Positions 16,828 through 24,477 of a stretch of 64,000 nucleotides of DNA are shown here, piece by piece; the first letter of the stretch is position 1, and each line of letters opens with the position of its first letter. The DNA is from a virus, in the IMG/VR virus record IMGVR_UViG_3300027881_000011, positions 1 through 64,000 of that record. One strand, written 5' to 3'. The notes below the pieces were generated by a model. That model worked only from the letters and a program-made list of their open reading frames with translations, was not told the origin of the DNA and did no database searches. The position numbers were made by a program, and so were the translations under genes.

Positions 16828-17378
16828 CAGCTGCAAAGAAAAAAGTAAGCAAGAAGGTAGCACCGAAGCCCGCTGTTACCACCCATGGCACAGACCATGG
16901 ACACGAATCTCGTGTGGACGAGATGTCGGAGTACGATGCCACCCACCAAACAGAGTCAACTCCATGGATTCGTCCATCGAGTTTAGATGCTCCACCAGCG
17001 CAAGAAGGCATGACGCAACGCTGGGTCAGGAAGTCTCTGCGAGGTGCGGATGACCCGAAGAATTTGAACCGTACTTGGCGAGAAGGGTGGCGTCCGCGTG
17101 ACCCATCAACCTTGTCAGAAGAGTGGCGCGTCTATGCCACTTTTGCGAACAGTTCCGAGGGCATGATCGTGGTGGATGATCTCATCTTGATGGAGATCGA
17201 CTCCGAAGTCCTCGCGAGACGGAAGCAAGCTATTGCGCAAGCGACAGCCAGTCAAATGCGCTCCGTTGAACATGACCTTGAGTCGGCCCAGATAGCGGGT
17301 CATCCGATTGTTAAGGAACACAACACATCGGTGACACACCCGCCTGTCAAAGTGCAGAGGGTAGCCGATGATGAGTGA
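16824..17378 (+). CDS. Head-associated protein before the capsid gene
   Basis: 184 residues; ATG overlaps the scaffold stop. A Lys-rich N-terminus leads to a conserved-looking block: PWIRPSSLDAPPAQ, then MTQRWVRKS and WREGWRPRDP. Proteins with the same 'W.rP..LdaP...gm.qRWir' block precede major capsid genes in several podovirus groups, so a head role is inferred. The second half is helical. Precise function unknown. Confidence 0.6.
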   Translation: MTAAKKKVSKKVAPKPAVTTHGTDHGHESRVDEMSEYDATHQTESTPWIRPSSLDAPPAQEGMTQRWVRKSLRGADDPKNLNRTWREGWRPRDPSTLSEEWRVYATFANSSEGMIVVDDLILMEIDSEVLARRKQAIAQATASQMRSVEHDLESAQIAGHPIVKEHNTSVTHPPVKVQRVADDE

Positions 17379-17389
17379 GGTAATGTTCA

Positions 17390-17983
17390 ATGGCAAATAT
17401 CGACGCACCTAACGGGTTTATACCAACCCGGCACTTAAAAGGTGGGACGATGCGATACGATGGTGGCTACACCATTGCATCCGCGCTGGCTGAAGACATC
17501 TTCCTTGGCGATGTGGTAGTAACCACTGGCTCTGGCACCAACATCCGACTGGCTGTTGGTGGTCCGACATCACCCGACACAGACATTCTGGGCGTCTTCG
17601 CAGGCGCTCAGTATGTCGATGCGAACGGTGACGTTCGTTGGGTCAAACAGTGGGTCTCTGGCACCGTCACCGCAGGAAGTGTTGATGCTGAAGCGTTCGT
17701 CTTCACTGATCCCGATGTCATCTTTACCGCTCAACTGTCCGGCAGCATCACCGCCGCTGACATTGGGCAGTTGGTTGACTTTCTCACCGCATCGCAGGCC
17801 AACGGCAACGCTGCCACCGGCATCTCTGGTGCGGAGATTGAGGCAGTCTTCACAGGCGGCACGCAATTCAAGATTCATCGTCTTGCGACCGCACCAGATG
17901 GCATCTTCCCGGCAGACATCTCTGCCGCTAACCCGCGTCTTGAAGTGAGCATCGTTGGCTCAACTCATGGCGTAGCAGTCTAA
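17390..17983 (+). CDS. Probable head decoration/stabilisation protein
   Basis: 197 residues, beta-rich, Thr/Gly/Ala-rich. It starts ANIDAPNGFIPTRHLKGG and has a central LGVFAGAQYVDANGDVRWVKQW segment. Phage proteins with this start and a 'GVF.gv.Y.d..G...f..yw' core are coded directly before the major capsid gene and act as decoration proteins. It ends 13 bases before the capsid start. Assigned by these features and position. Confidence 0.68.
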   Translation: MANIDAPNGFIPTRHLKGGTMRYDGGYTIASALAEDIFLGDVVVTTGSGTNIRLAVGGPTSPDTDILGVFAGAQYVDANGDVRWVKQWVSGTVTAGSVDAEAFVFTDPDVIFTAQLSGSITAADIGQLVDFLTASQANGNAATGISGAEIEAVFTGGTQFKIHRLATAPDGIFPADISAANPRLEVSIVGSTHGVAV

Positions 17984-17996
17984 GGGGGCGTAACTA

Positions 17997-18911
17997 ATGG
18001 CTATCATGAATCGCGCTCGCTTTAGGAAGCAGCTACAGGAAGGTCTCAACACCGTGTTCGGTCTGGAATACAGACGCTACGAACAAGAGTGGAGACCTAT
18101 TTTCGCAGTCGAAAATTCTCAGAAAGCGTATGAGGAAGACGTGTTGCTCGCTGGTCTGGCAGGTGCGCCTGTTAAGCCAGAAGGCGCTCCGGTCAGCTAT
18201 GATCAGGGCGGCGAAGCGTACGTCTCTCGCTACGTCCATGAGACGATTGCGCTCGCATTCAGCCTGACGGAAGAAGCCGAGGAAGACGGACTGTATGGTT
18301 CGTTCGGCTCCAAGTACAGCAAGGCTCTCGCACGTTCGATGCAACACACCAAGGAAGTTAAAGGTGCTGCAATCCTGAACAACGGCTTCGACTCTGCCTT
18401 CCCCGGTGGTGACGGAGTTGAGTTGTTCTCGGTACTGCATCCGCTCTTCGGCGGTGGCACGCAAGCGAACACGTTCAGCACGCAAGCTGATCTCTCTGAG
18501 ACTTCCCTTGAGGAAGCCTGCATTGCGATCAGCAAGTTCGTGGACGAACGGTCGATCCCGATTGCCGTACGTGTCCAGAAGCTGATTGTCCCACCCGATC
18601 TGATGTTTGTGGCAGAACGTCTGTTGATGTCTCCGTACCGTCCCGGTTCGGCTGACAACGACATCAATGCCATCAAGAAGATGGGTATGGTTCCCGGTGG
18701 TTGCTACAAGAACCATCGGCTCACCGACCCGAGCGCTTGGCATCTGATCACTGATCAGCAGGACGGTCTGAAGCACATGGTCAGGAAGAACATCCAACGT
18801 GGACTCGAAGGCGACTTCGAGACCGGCAACATGCGATACAAGTCGCGTGAACGCTATTCGTTCGGATGGTCGGACTACCGTGGTAGCTTCGCAAGTTCCG
18901 GCAGCTCGTAA
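17997..18911 (+). CDS. Major capsid protein (HK97-like fold)
   Basis: 304 residues. It follows scaffold and decoration genes. The start region (helix), the YVSRYVHETIALAFSLTEEAEEDG segment and the Gly/Phe/His-rich central domain (LFSVLHPLFGG) resemble the P-domain and A-domain of short HK97-fold capsid proteins. It carries KLIVPPDLMFVAERLL and a C-terminal RGDFETGNMRYKSRERYSFGW-like strand set (here GLEGDFETGNM). The product forms the icosahedral shell. Length is at the short end but normal for this class. Confidence 0.87.
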   Translation: MAIMNRARFRKQLQEGLNTVFGLEYRRYEQEWRPIFAVENSQKAYEEDVLLAGLAGAPVKPEGAPVSYDQGGEAYVSRYVHETIALAFSLTEEAEEDGLYGSFGSKYSKALARSMQHTKEVKGAAILNNGFDSAFPGGDGVELFSVLHPLFGGGTQANTFSTQADLSETSLEEACIAISKFVDERSIPIAVRVQKLIVPPDLMFVAERLLMSPYRPGSADNDINAIKKMGMVPGGCYKNHRLTDPSAWHLITDQQDGLKHMVRKNIQRGLEGDFETGNMRYKSRERYSFGWSDYRGSFASSGSS

Positions 18912-19015
18912 GCAAAATCGAGTGGGGCTGAAAGGGATGCCGAGGTATTCCGCTGGTGAGAAACCAGCCAGCCCCATCTCACCCTGACGACTCGTAAGAG
19001 ACTGGAGACAGACAG

Positions 19016-19486
19016 ATGGGTAAGAGAAGCACAGTAACAGGCTATTGGCGTGCCAAGGGCGCGACAGAAGCCAGTGGAAGTAGGATACCGGGACCAGCAG
19101 TCGCAGTACTGCCGGTCGTTTTGCAAATCAAAGACCTCGATGCCACGGTTGATGCTGGCACGTTGACTGGCAAGTTCTTGCCGATTGGCGCTATACCGCT
19201 TGCGGTACATGTGCTTGGCGGTGGTACTGGTGGTACGGCACCGATTCTCGATGTTGGCCTTGAGCTTTTAACGCCGGACGATAACGGTCTGGCTGACGGC
19301 TTGACATACGACGCCACGGATATGGCTGATGTAATCACCAAAGCTGGAGTTCTGCTTGGCACTATCCTCACGGAGCAGGCTGAAGTCACATACGGCGATG
19401 ACGGTGTTGGTACGAACAACACTGGTGGCACGGTTGACATCCTCATCACGTACACATTCGATGATGATGGCAAACTGAACGACTAA
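19016..19486 (+). CDS. Head/neck structural protein
   Basis: 156 residues, beta-rich, starting with GGAGACAGACAG as ribosome-binding region before ATG 19016. It contains GAIPLAVHVLGGGTGGTAPILDVGL, a pattern seen in phage proteins coded after the capsid gene and thought to be head fibre or decoration components. It is followed by a 121-residue protein of similar composition. Exact role unknown. Confidence 0.6.
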   Translation: MGKRSTVTGYWRAKGATEASGSRIPGPAVAVLPVVLQIKDLDATVDAGTLTGKFLPIGAIPLAVHVLGGGTGGTAPILDVGLELLTPDDNGLADGLTYDATDMADVITKAGVLLGTILTEQAEVTYGDDGVGTNNTGGTVDILITYTFDDDGKLND

Positions 19487-19497
19487 GGGGGTGAGTC

Positions 19498-19863
19498 ATG
19501 GGACACACCCGTAAAAGGCCAATTACTGGTACTACGCCTACGGGCGTGGGTATCAAGTACATTATCGTTGAAGCAGGGCACGTTGATGATACGAGCATTC
19601 GGGTCATCGCGAACGGTACGGTTACGTTCACTGTTGACTCGACGTACGAGAACATTTTGTACGACGCGACAGCAAAGGCTGCGATCAACATAGGCAATCC
19701 AAACGAGCGCTATGTTGCACCTACAGATGCGGTGTGGAAAAACGAGATTGCATCCGGCTCTGTTACTGCGACAACTTTGTTGCAGAGTGAGCCAATCTTC
19801 GCTATTCGCATCAACATCACGGCTGGTACTGGCTCGGTAACGTACACGATATTGCAGGCATAA
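19498..19863 (+). CDS. Small structural protein
   Basis: 121 residues, beta-rich with Thr/Val/Ala strands, no cysteine. The start ATG 19498 has GGGGGTGAGTC immediately upstream. Composition and order (after the capsid gene, before the adaptor-like gene) suggest a virion protein, perhaps paired with the preceding 156-residue one. No family recognised. Confidence 0.55.
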   Translation: MGHTRKRPITGTTPTGVGIKYIIVEAGHVDDTSIRVIANGTVTFTVDSTYENILYDATAKAAINIGNPNERYVAPTDAVWKNEIASGSVTATTLLQSEPIFAIRINITAGTGSVTYTILQA

Positions 19864-19867
19864 CCTC

Positions 19868-20590
19868 ATGGCGACATCAGGGACGTACATCTTTAATCCC
19901 GATCTCGCTGAGCTGGTTGATGAGGCCATGGAGCGGGCACGGATAGACCCGGCGCACATCACTGCGCGCCATATCCTGTCTGCGCGTCGTTCCATGCGCT
20001 TCATGTGTGCTGACTGGGCGACGAAGGATTACCACAACTTCCGCATCGTGGAAGAATCGTTTACGACTGTGCAGTCACAGCTGGAGTACGTGGCTGGTGT
20101 TGATTTCGACATCACAGACGTAAACCTCATCGACATCATCGATATGGTCCTGACCAGAACAGGCGTTGATACGCCGGTCATTCCATGGTCACGGCAGGAC
20201 TACCTGAACATTCCTGAGAAGGACATCGAGGGTCGGCCTGATCGATGCTTCATCGATAAGCAACGTGACAAGCTGGTCCTCAAGTTCTGGCCGATACCAG
20301 AGAACTCGACCGACATCATCACGTTCAACGCACTGCGTAAGTTCGAGGACTTCGACACTGCCTCGGACAACGCTGATATCCCCTACTACATGTACGATTC
20401 GTTCGCTTACAGTTTGGCGTTCCGCATGGCAGAGAAGTTTTCGCCGCCAGAGTTGGAAGGCGCTCTGTACCAGAAGTCACAGAACGCATTCAGGGACGCG
20501 CAAAACGCCGTGCGTGAGCTTGGTGACGTGAGGATTGTGCCCACGTCGGCATCACGCAGGAGACGTGGCAGCGCAGGCAGGTACCGATAA
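19868..20590 (+). CDS. Head-tail adaptor-like protein
   Basis: 240 residues, starting with an N-terminal helix pair (DLAELVDEAMERA, ARHILSARRSMRFMCADW), followed by a region with VSRQDYLNIPEK-type sequence and KPDRCFIDKQRDKLVLKFWPIPEN, then helices and a basic C-terminal tail. This order matches podovirus gp11/tail tubular protein A and related adaptors that bind the portal. A second adaptor-like gene lies at 21746, so the neck probably contains two ring proteins. Confidence 0.68.
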   Translation: MATSGTYIFNPDLAELVDEAMERARIDPAHITARHILSARRSMRFMCADWATKDYHNFRIVEESFTTVQSQLEYVAGVDFDITDVNLIDIIDMVLTRTGVDTPVIPWSRQDYLNIPEKDIEGRPDRCFIDKQRDKLVLKFWPIPENSTDIITFNALRKFEDFDTASDNADIPYYMYDSFAYSLAFRMAEKFSPPELEGALYQKSQNAFRDAQNAVRELGDVRIVPTSASRRRRGSAGRYR

Positions 20591-21147
20591 TGGCTGGGCG
20601 CTCGTACGCAAAAGGGAAGAACGCAGTTGCTGAGTGCCAGCGTTCAGGGCAGAAGATGAAGTACCGCGATCTGGTCGAGGACGGTCACGTTCCCGGCCTG
20701 CTGGTGCATCCCACTTGGTGGGAGCCCAAACACCCGCAAGAGATACCCGTCACCATCACCGATCCGATAGCACTGTACCGGCCAGCACCGGAGATATCGG
20801 TTGAGGAAGGCTACGGTTTGCCTGACGGTATCGGGCTTAACTCTTGCCCGCCAGAACCGAACTTGCTGCACCCACCGACAGGCACGATTGCTGAAGCGTT
20901 GGTTGGTGCTGAGCGACAAATCGTCGTGGACAGTGCAGTGAAGTACAACTTCGGTGAGTGTGTGTATGTGGAGCTGGATGGCGGTGGTTGGTTTGTCTCG
21001 AAGATCAGAACTGAGGCTGACGCACCATCCTTCACCGTGCCGTTCAATGTGGAGTTCACTGGTGTTGCTGCGATTGGTAACGACTATTACATCGGATACG
21101 TATTCGATAACTCATTCAGTGCTGACTTCAGCGCGGAGTTCGACTAA
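20590..21147 (+). CDS. Structural protein with a degenerate zinc-ribbon N-terminus
   Basis: 185 residues. The first 50 residues (QRSGQKMKYRDLVEDG...HPTWWEPKHPQE) align with a domain of phage structural proteins that normally carries four zinc-binding Cys (CdrcGf.y....CWEpkHPQ). Only one Cys (residue 17) is left here, so the zinc site appears lost. The second half is beta-rich and may be the fibre or neck part. Overlaps neighbours on both sides by one base. Confidence 0.58.
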   Translation: MAGRSYAKGKNAVAECQRSGQKMKYRDLVEDGHVPGLLVHPTWWEPKHPQEIPVTITDPIALYRPAPEISVEEGYGLPDGIGLNSCPPEPNLLHPPTGTIAEALVGAERQIVVDSAVKYNFGECVYVELDGGGWFVSKIRTEADAPSFTVPFNVEFTGVAAIGNDYYIGYVFDNSFSADFSAEFD

Positions 21148-21749
21148 TGGTAGACACTGTAAGAACAGAGGCCGAACTGCAAACCATCTTCGCTGATGGT
21201 CAGGCAGAGGGCGCGATCACACCACAGGACGTGCGCGACTTGGTGGTCAGTTCACCGTATCTGGCGAATCAGGCATGGGACTTTCATCTTGATGGCACTT
21301 ACACGGTGGGCTCACCAAGAACCATACTGGCAGGCATACGCACACAGGTAACCATCGATGGTACTGGTGAAGACACCGGACATCCTGAGACAACTCACGG
21401 TCCTGCGAATCATTTCTGGGATGTGACCCTGAATAAGCTGGTGCCGAACGGACTGAATAATTTCGGCATGGTGCGACTGGCATTCACAGGACAGTCAACA
21501 GCTGCCCCAACGAATCGTTTTGAAGTGGAGCTGGATGTCGGTGGTGGAGCATTCCCTGTCATCTATCAGCAGACCGGCGTGTTTGCGAAAGGCGCTGGCA
21601 GTCCACAGTACTTCAACTTCGTTATCCCATTGTTCTCTGGTGCTGACTTTCAGACCAACGGTGGCACGTTCTACGTCACGCCGCTGGCTGATGCGACGTT
21701 CTGGACATTCGCAATCACTGCTGTGCAAATCTATGGAGCTGCACCTTGA
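21147..21749 (+). CDS. Tail/neck protein with C-terminal jelly-roll-like domain
   Basis: 200 residues. The N-terminus (ELQTIFADGQAEGAITPQDVRDLVVS) is a short helical motif widely found at the start of phage fibre proteins. The rest is a predicted beta sandwich similar in character to C1q/TNF-like fibre heads. It is coded between two adaptor/neck genes, so it may be a head fibre or collar protein. Confidence 0.6.
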   Translation: MVDTVRTEAELQTIFADGQAEGAITPQDVRDLVVSSPYLANQAWDFHLDGTYTVGSPRTILAGIRTQVTIDGTGEDTGHPETTHGPANHFWDVTLNKLVPNGLNNFGMVRLAFTGQSTAAPTNRFEVELDVGGGAFPVIYQQTGVFAKGAGSPQYFNFVIPLFSGADFQTNGGTFYVTPLADATFWTFAITAVQIYGAAP

Positions 21750-22405
21750 GCAACAAAACGCACACTGAATTAGTAGCCAACCTGCAAGCATGGCTTGAGG
21801 ATGACGACGGTGAGTTCACCGTCAGCATCGATGAGGTGCTTAACCTCGGTGAGATGCGCGTATGGAAAGACCTCGATCTGTCGATCTTCACCAGTGAAGA
21901 CACGACGCCAACCGTACAGTCGAGTGAACTGGTAGCGAAGCCGACCGCTGACACCGAGCTGGTGAGCTTTCAGTCGCTGTGGTACGACAGCGGTGGTGTG
22001 CGAACCTTCCTTGAATTGCGCTCAACGGACTGGATCAGGGACTACCAAGACCCGGCAGCAACAGCAGCCCCGAGATTTTATTGTGAGTTGGAAGAGGCCA
22101 ACTGGGCTGTCGCACCAATTCCAGATGCCGTGTACACGCTCAACACTCGTGGCACGACACGACCAACAGCACTGACTGCCGGTAACCCGACCACGTGGCT
22201 ATCGTTGCATCAGGATGACCTGCTCTTCAAAGCCTGTCTGGCTGAGGCTGAGGGCTTCCTGAAGTCAGATGATCGCATTCCAGTATGGACCGAACAGTAC
22301 ACCGCCATGCTGCCGCTGGCGAAGCGAGAGTGCTACACGATGCTGCAAGAGCGTTACAACCTGACACCGCTTGAAGTTCCTGCGGTGCCGACGAACCAGA
22401 GGTAA
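21746..22405 (+). CDS. Tail adaptor protein (gp11 / SU10-adaptor type)
   Basis: 219 residues. Starts with TTG at 21746 in a TTGA overlap with the previous stop; GGAG at 21734-21737 supports this start. N-terminal THTELVANLQAWLEDDDGEF and C-terminal QDDLLFKACLAEAEGFLK...YTAMLPLAKRECYT match the helical bundle of adaptors such as T7 gp11 and the SU10 adaptor, with a beta insertion between (VSFQSLWYDSG, FLELRSTDWIRDY). These rings connect the portal to the nozzle. Confidence 0.75.
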   Translation: MSNKTHTELVANLQAWLEDDDGEFTVSIDEVLNLGEMRVWKDLDLSIFTSEDTTPTVQSSELVAKPTADTELVSFQSLWYDSGGVRTFLELRSTDWIRDYQDPAATAAPRFYCELEEANWAVAPIPDAVYTLNTRGTTRPTALTAGNPTTWLSLHQDDLLFKACLAEAEGFLKSDDRIPVWTEQYTAMLPLAKRECYTMLQERYNLTPLEVPAVPTNQR

Positions 22406-22408
22406 ACC

Positions 22409-23281
22409 ATGTCAACGACATCACCACTTCTTAAACTGACGCTTCAGGTTCTCGATGAGAACCCTGATACATGGGGCGACATTGTTAATGTCAGCGCACT
22501 TCAGTTGCTTGAAGATGGCATTGCTGGTACGGCTGTAGTCTCGCTCACGGCAGCGACTGATTACACGCTGGATGACACCGCTGGTGGGCCAACAGAAACC
22601 GATGGCGCTCGCTACATGATCCTTGATGTTGCTGGTACGCCGGGTGGCGCAACCAACATCATCGTGCCCACGCGCAGCAAGATTTACATTGCCGCGAACA
22701 ACACGACCGATGCATCCGATATCGTTATCAAGACGGTGGCTGGTACCGGGCAGACGATACCGAACGGGACGGCACACTGGGTCTATTGTGATGGCACTGA
22801 TGTGGTAGCGGTGAGCGTACTGAATGCAGTGACAGCTGACTCAGCAACGTCTGCTACCAACTCGAACCAGCTTGGCGGTGTGGATTCGACTGAACACGCA
22901 CTGAAAGGTGTCGCACAGACTTTTACCAAGGGACAGGTAGTGTCGCGTGAGGCAGTGGTTCTTGATGTCTCTGACTTGGATATTGACTGCTCACTGTCGA
23001 ATGCTTTCTATCACCTGACGACCGCAACTTTCAATCTGACTGCGCCCACCAACGCAACAACCGGGCAGCAGTTCTCGTTGTTTGTCGAGCAGGGCTCTGG
23101 CGCTCCACACGGAATTACATTTCAGGCAGGCACGTTCATGTTTGAGGGCGGCACCGCGCCAGTACTATCAACGACATTCGGTGCTATCGATTACATGGCA
23201 TTCGAGTACGTTACTGGGCTCAGCGATCTTGGTGGTAACCGCTGGGTTGGTTCAATCATCAAGGACGTGAGTACTGTTTAA
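22409..23281 (+). CDS. Tail fibre protein
   Basis: 290 residues. The N-terminal LLKLTLQVLDENPDTWGDIVNVSALQLLEDG-like start (TLQVLDENPDTWGD) is a common virion-attachment segment of phage fibres. A middle SNQLGGVDSTEHALKGVAQTF-type segment (LGGV...QTFTKG) is the shaft motif seen in many distal fibres. The C-terminal 90 residues form a beta domain. It is followed, with no gap, by a glycine-rich fibre gene, so the two may form one fibre. Confidence 0.68.
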   Translation: MSTTSPLLKLTLQVLDENPDTWGDIVNVSALQLLEDGIAGTAVVSLTAATDYTLDDTAGGPTETDGARYMILDVAGTPGGATNIIVPTRSKIYIAANNTTDASDIVIKTVAGTGQTIPNGTAHWVYCDGTDVVAVSVLNAVTADSATSATNSNQLGGVDSTEHALKGVAQTFTKGQVVSREAVVLDVSDLDIDCSLSNAFYHLTTATFNLTAPTNATTGQQFSLFVEQGSGAPHGITFQAGTFMFEGGTAPVLSTTFGAIDYMAFEYVTGLSDLGGNRWVGSIIKDVSTV

Positions 23282-24477
23282 TGTGGCGCATCCCACTCTC
23301 TCTCATAGCTGGTGGAACACAGCAAGCATTCACAATCACAAGCGATGAGCTGATAGGTAACCTGTGGGTGTGGATGGGCTCACCGTCCGTGCCTGTGAAC
23401 GTCACACTCACCATCGACAACGCTGACGTTGGCAATATCTACGTTCCGGCAGACTTTACCGCAGGCTCCACATTTCAGATCACCTGCATTAACGGTGGTC
23501 GTGTGTTGGGTCTCGGTGGCGACGGTGGTGTCGGTGGTAATGATACTGGCGCGACCGGCACGGCTGGTGGCGGCGGAGACGATGGTGGTGCTGCTATTTC
23601 CAGCGAAGGCTGGACTATCAACGTCGATGTCGATAATGGCTTCCTCTTCGGTGGTGGCTCGGGTGGTGGCGGTGGTGGCGCAGCTGATCGTGGGGCAACG
23701 GCTGATGCTGGCGGTGGCGGCGGTGGCGGACAGGGCTGGACAGGTGGCACTGGTGGCACTGGTGGCACTGGCAGTACGCCATCAGCTGAGAACGGTGTGA
23801 ATGGTCTTCGTTCTGCTTCCGGTGCAGGCGGTGGCGGTGGCGGTGTAACAGCCCCATTCCCTGATGGTGGTGCAGGTGGCAACTGGGGAGAAGCAGGCGT
23901 TCGTGGGTATCACGATAGTGAGCAGCTGAGAGCTGGTGTTGCTGGCATAGCTGGCAATGCCTTTTTGCCGGTGAGTGGTGCTGCTGCAATCAACTACAAC
24001 GGCTCCCTTACAGAAGCACAGTTACGCTCTACTGGTCGTTTGAAAGGTGAGACTGAAGGGCTCATCGTCTTGCACCCATTTCGCAATGCGTTTGCGTTCC
24101 ATCCCAGCACATCAGCGATACTTGGCTGGCAGTGGGAAAATGATGGTCAGCTGGAGAAGCTCGACGGCATCGACGGCAGCGTTTTCCAAGACGGCTATTT
24201 CTGGCGCGATACGCTCAATGGCATCGGCATCGCGAACTTCGACAACACCATTTACGAAATCATACAGGACAGCGCGACTCGTGAAGGCACATGGGATGCG
24301 CAGTTCCCAACAGAGGATACGTATTACGCGCTTTCGACGGATCGTACTCTCAGCTTCACCACAGCAATCAATCAGGAAACATCTCAGATGGTCAGGATTA
24401 GGCGCACCGCAGCCGCAGGTGGTGACGGTGGTGATCTGGCGATGGGCTATTACAAAGGGTGGAGAGAAACGGTTTGA
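23281..24477 (+). CDS. Glycine-rich tail fibre/adhesin
   Basis: 398 residues; the ATG overlaps the upstream stop codon. Residues about 65-230 contain several runs of five to seven glycines alternating with short spacers (GGGGDDGG, SGGGGGGAA, GGGGGGGQ, GTGGTGGTGST). Such runs build polyglycine type II lattices in receptor-binding adhesins such as phage S16 gp38 and in gly-rich fibres. The N-terminal 60 residues are a beta domain, the C-terminal 170 a mixed domain. Likely host-receptor contact. Confidence 0.65.
   Translation: MWRIPLSLIAGGTQQAFTITSDELIGNLWVWMGSPSVPVNVTLTIDNADVGNIYVPADFTAGSTFQITCINGGRVLGLGGDGGVGGNDTGATGTAGGGGDDGGAAISSEGWTINVDVDNGFLFGGGSGGGGGGAADRGATADAGGGGGGGQGWTGGTGGTGGTGSTPSAENGVNGLRSASGAGGGGGGVTAPFPDGGAGGNWGEAGVRGYHDSEQLRAGVAGIAGNAFLPVSGAAAINYNGSLTEAQLRSTGRLKGETEGLIVLHPFRNAFAFHPSTSAILGWQWENDGQLEKLDGIDGSVFQDGYFWRDTLNGIGIANFDNTIYEIIQDSATREGTWDAQFPTEDTYYALSTDRTLSFTTAINQETSQMVRIRRTAAAGGDGGDLAMGYYKGWRETV

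Noticed and set aside
23475-23882. Proline-rich 135-codon minus-strand frame
   Set aside because: It is the complement of the glycine-coding GGT/GGC runs of the glycine-rich fibre gene, which automatically reads as proline.
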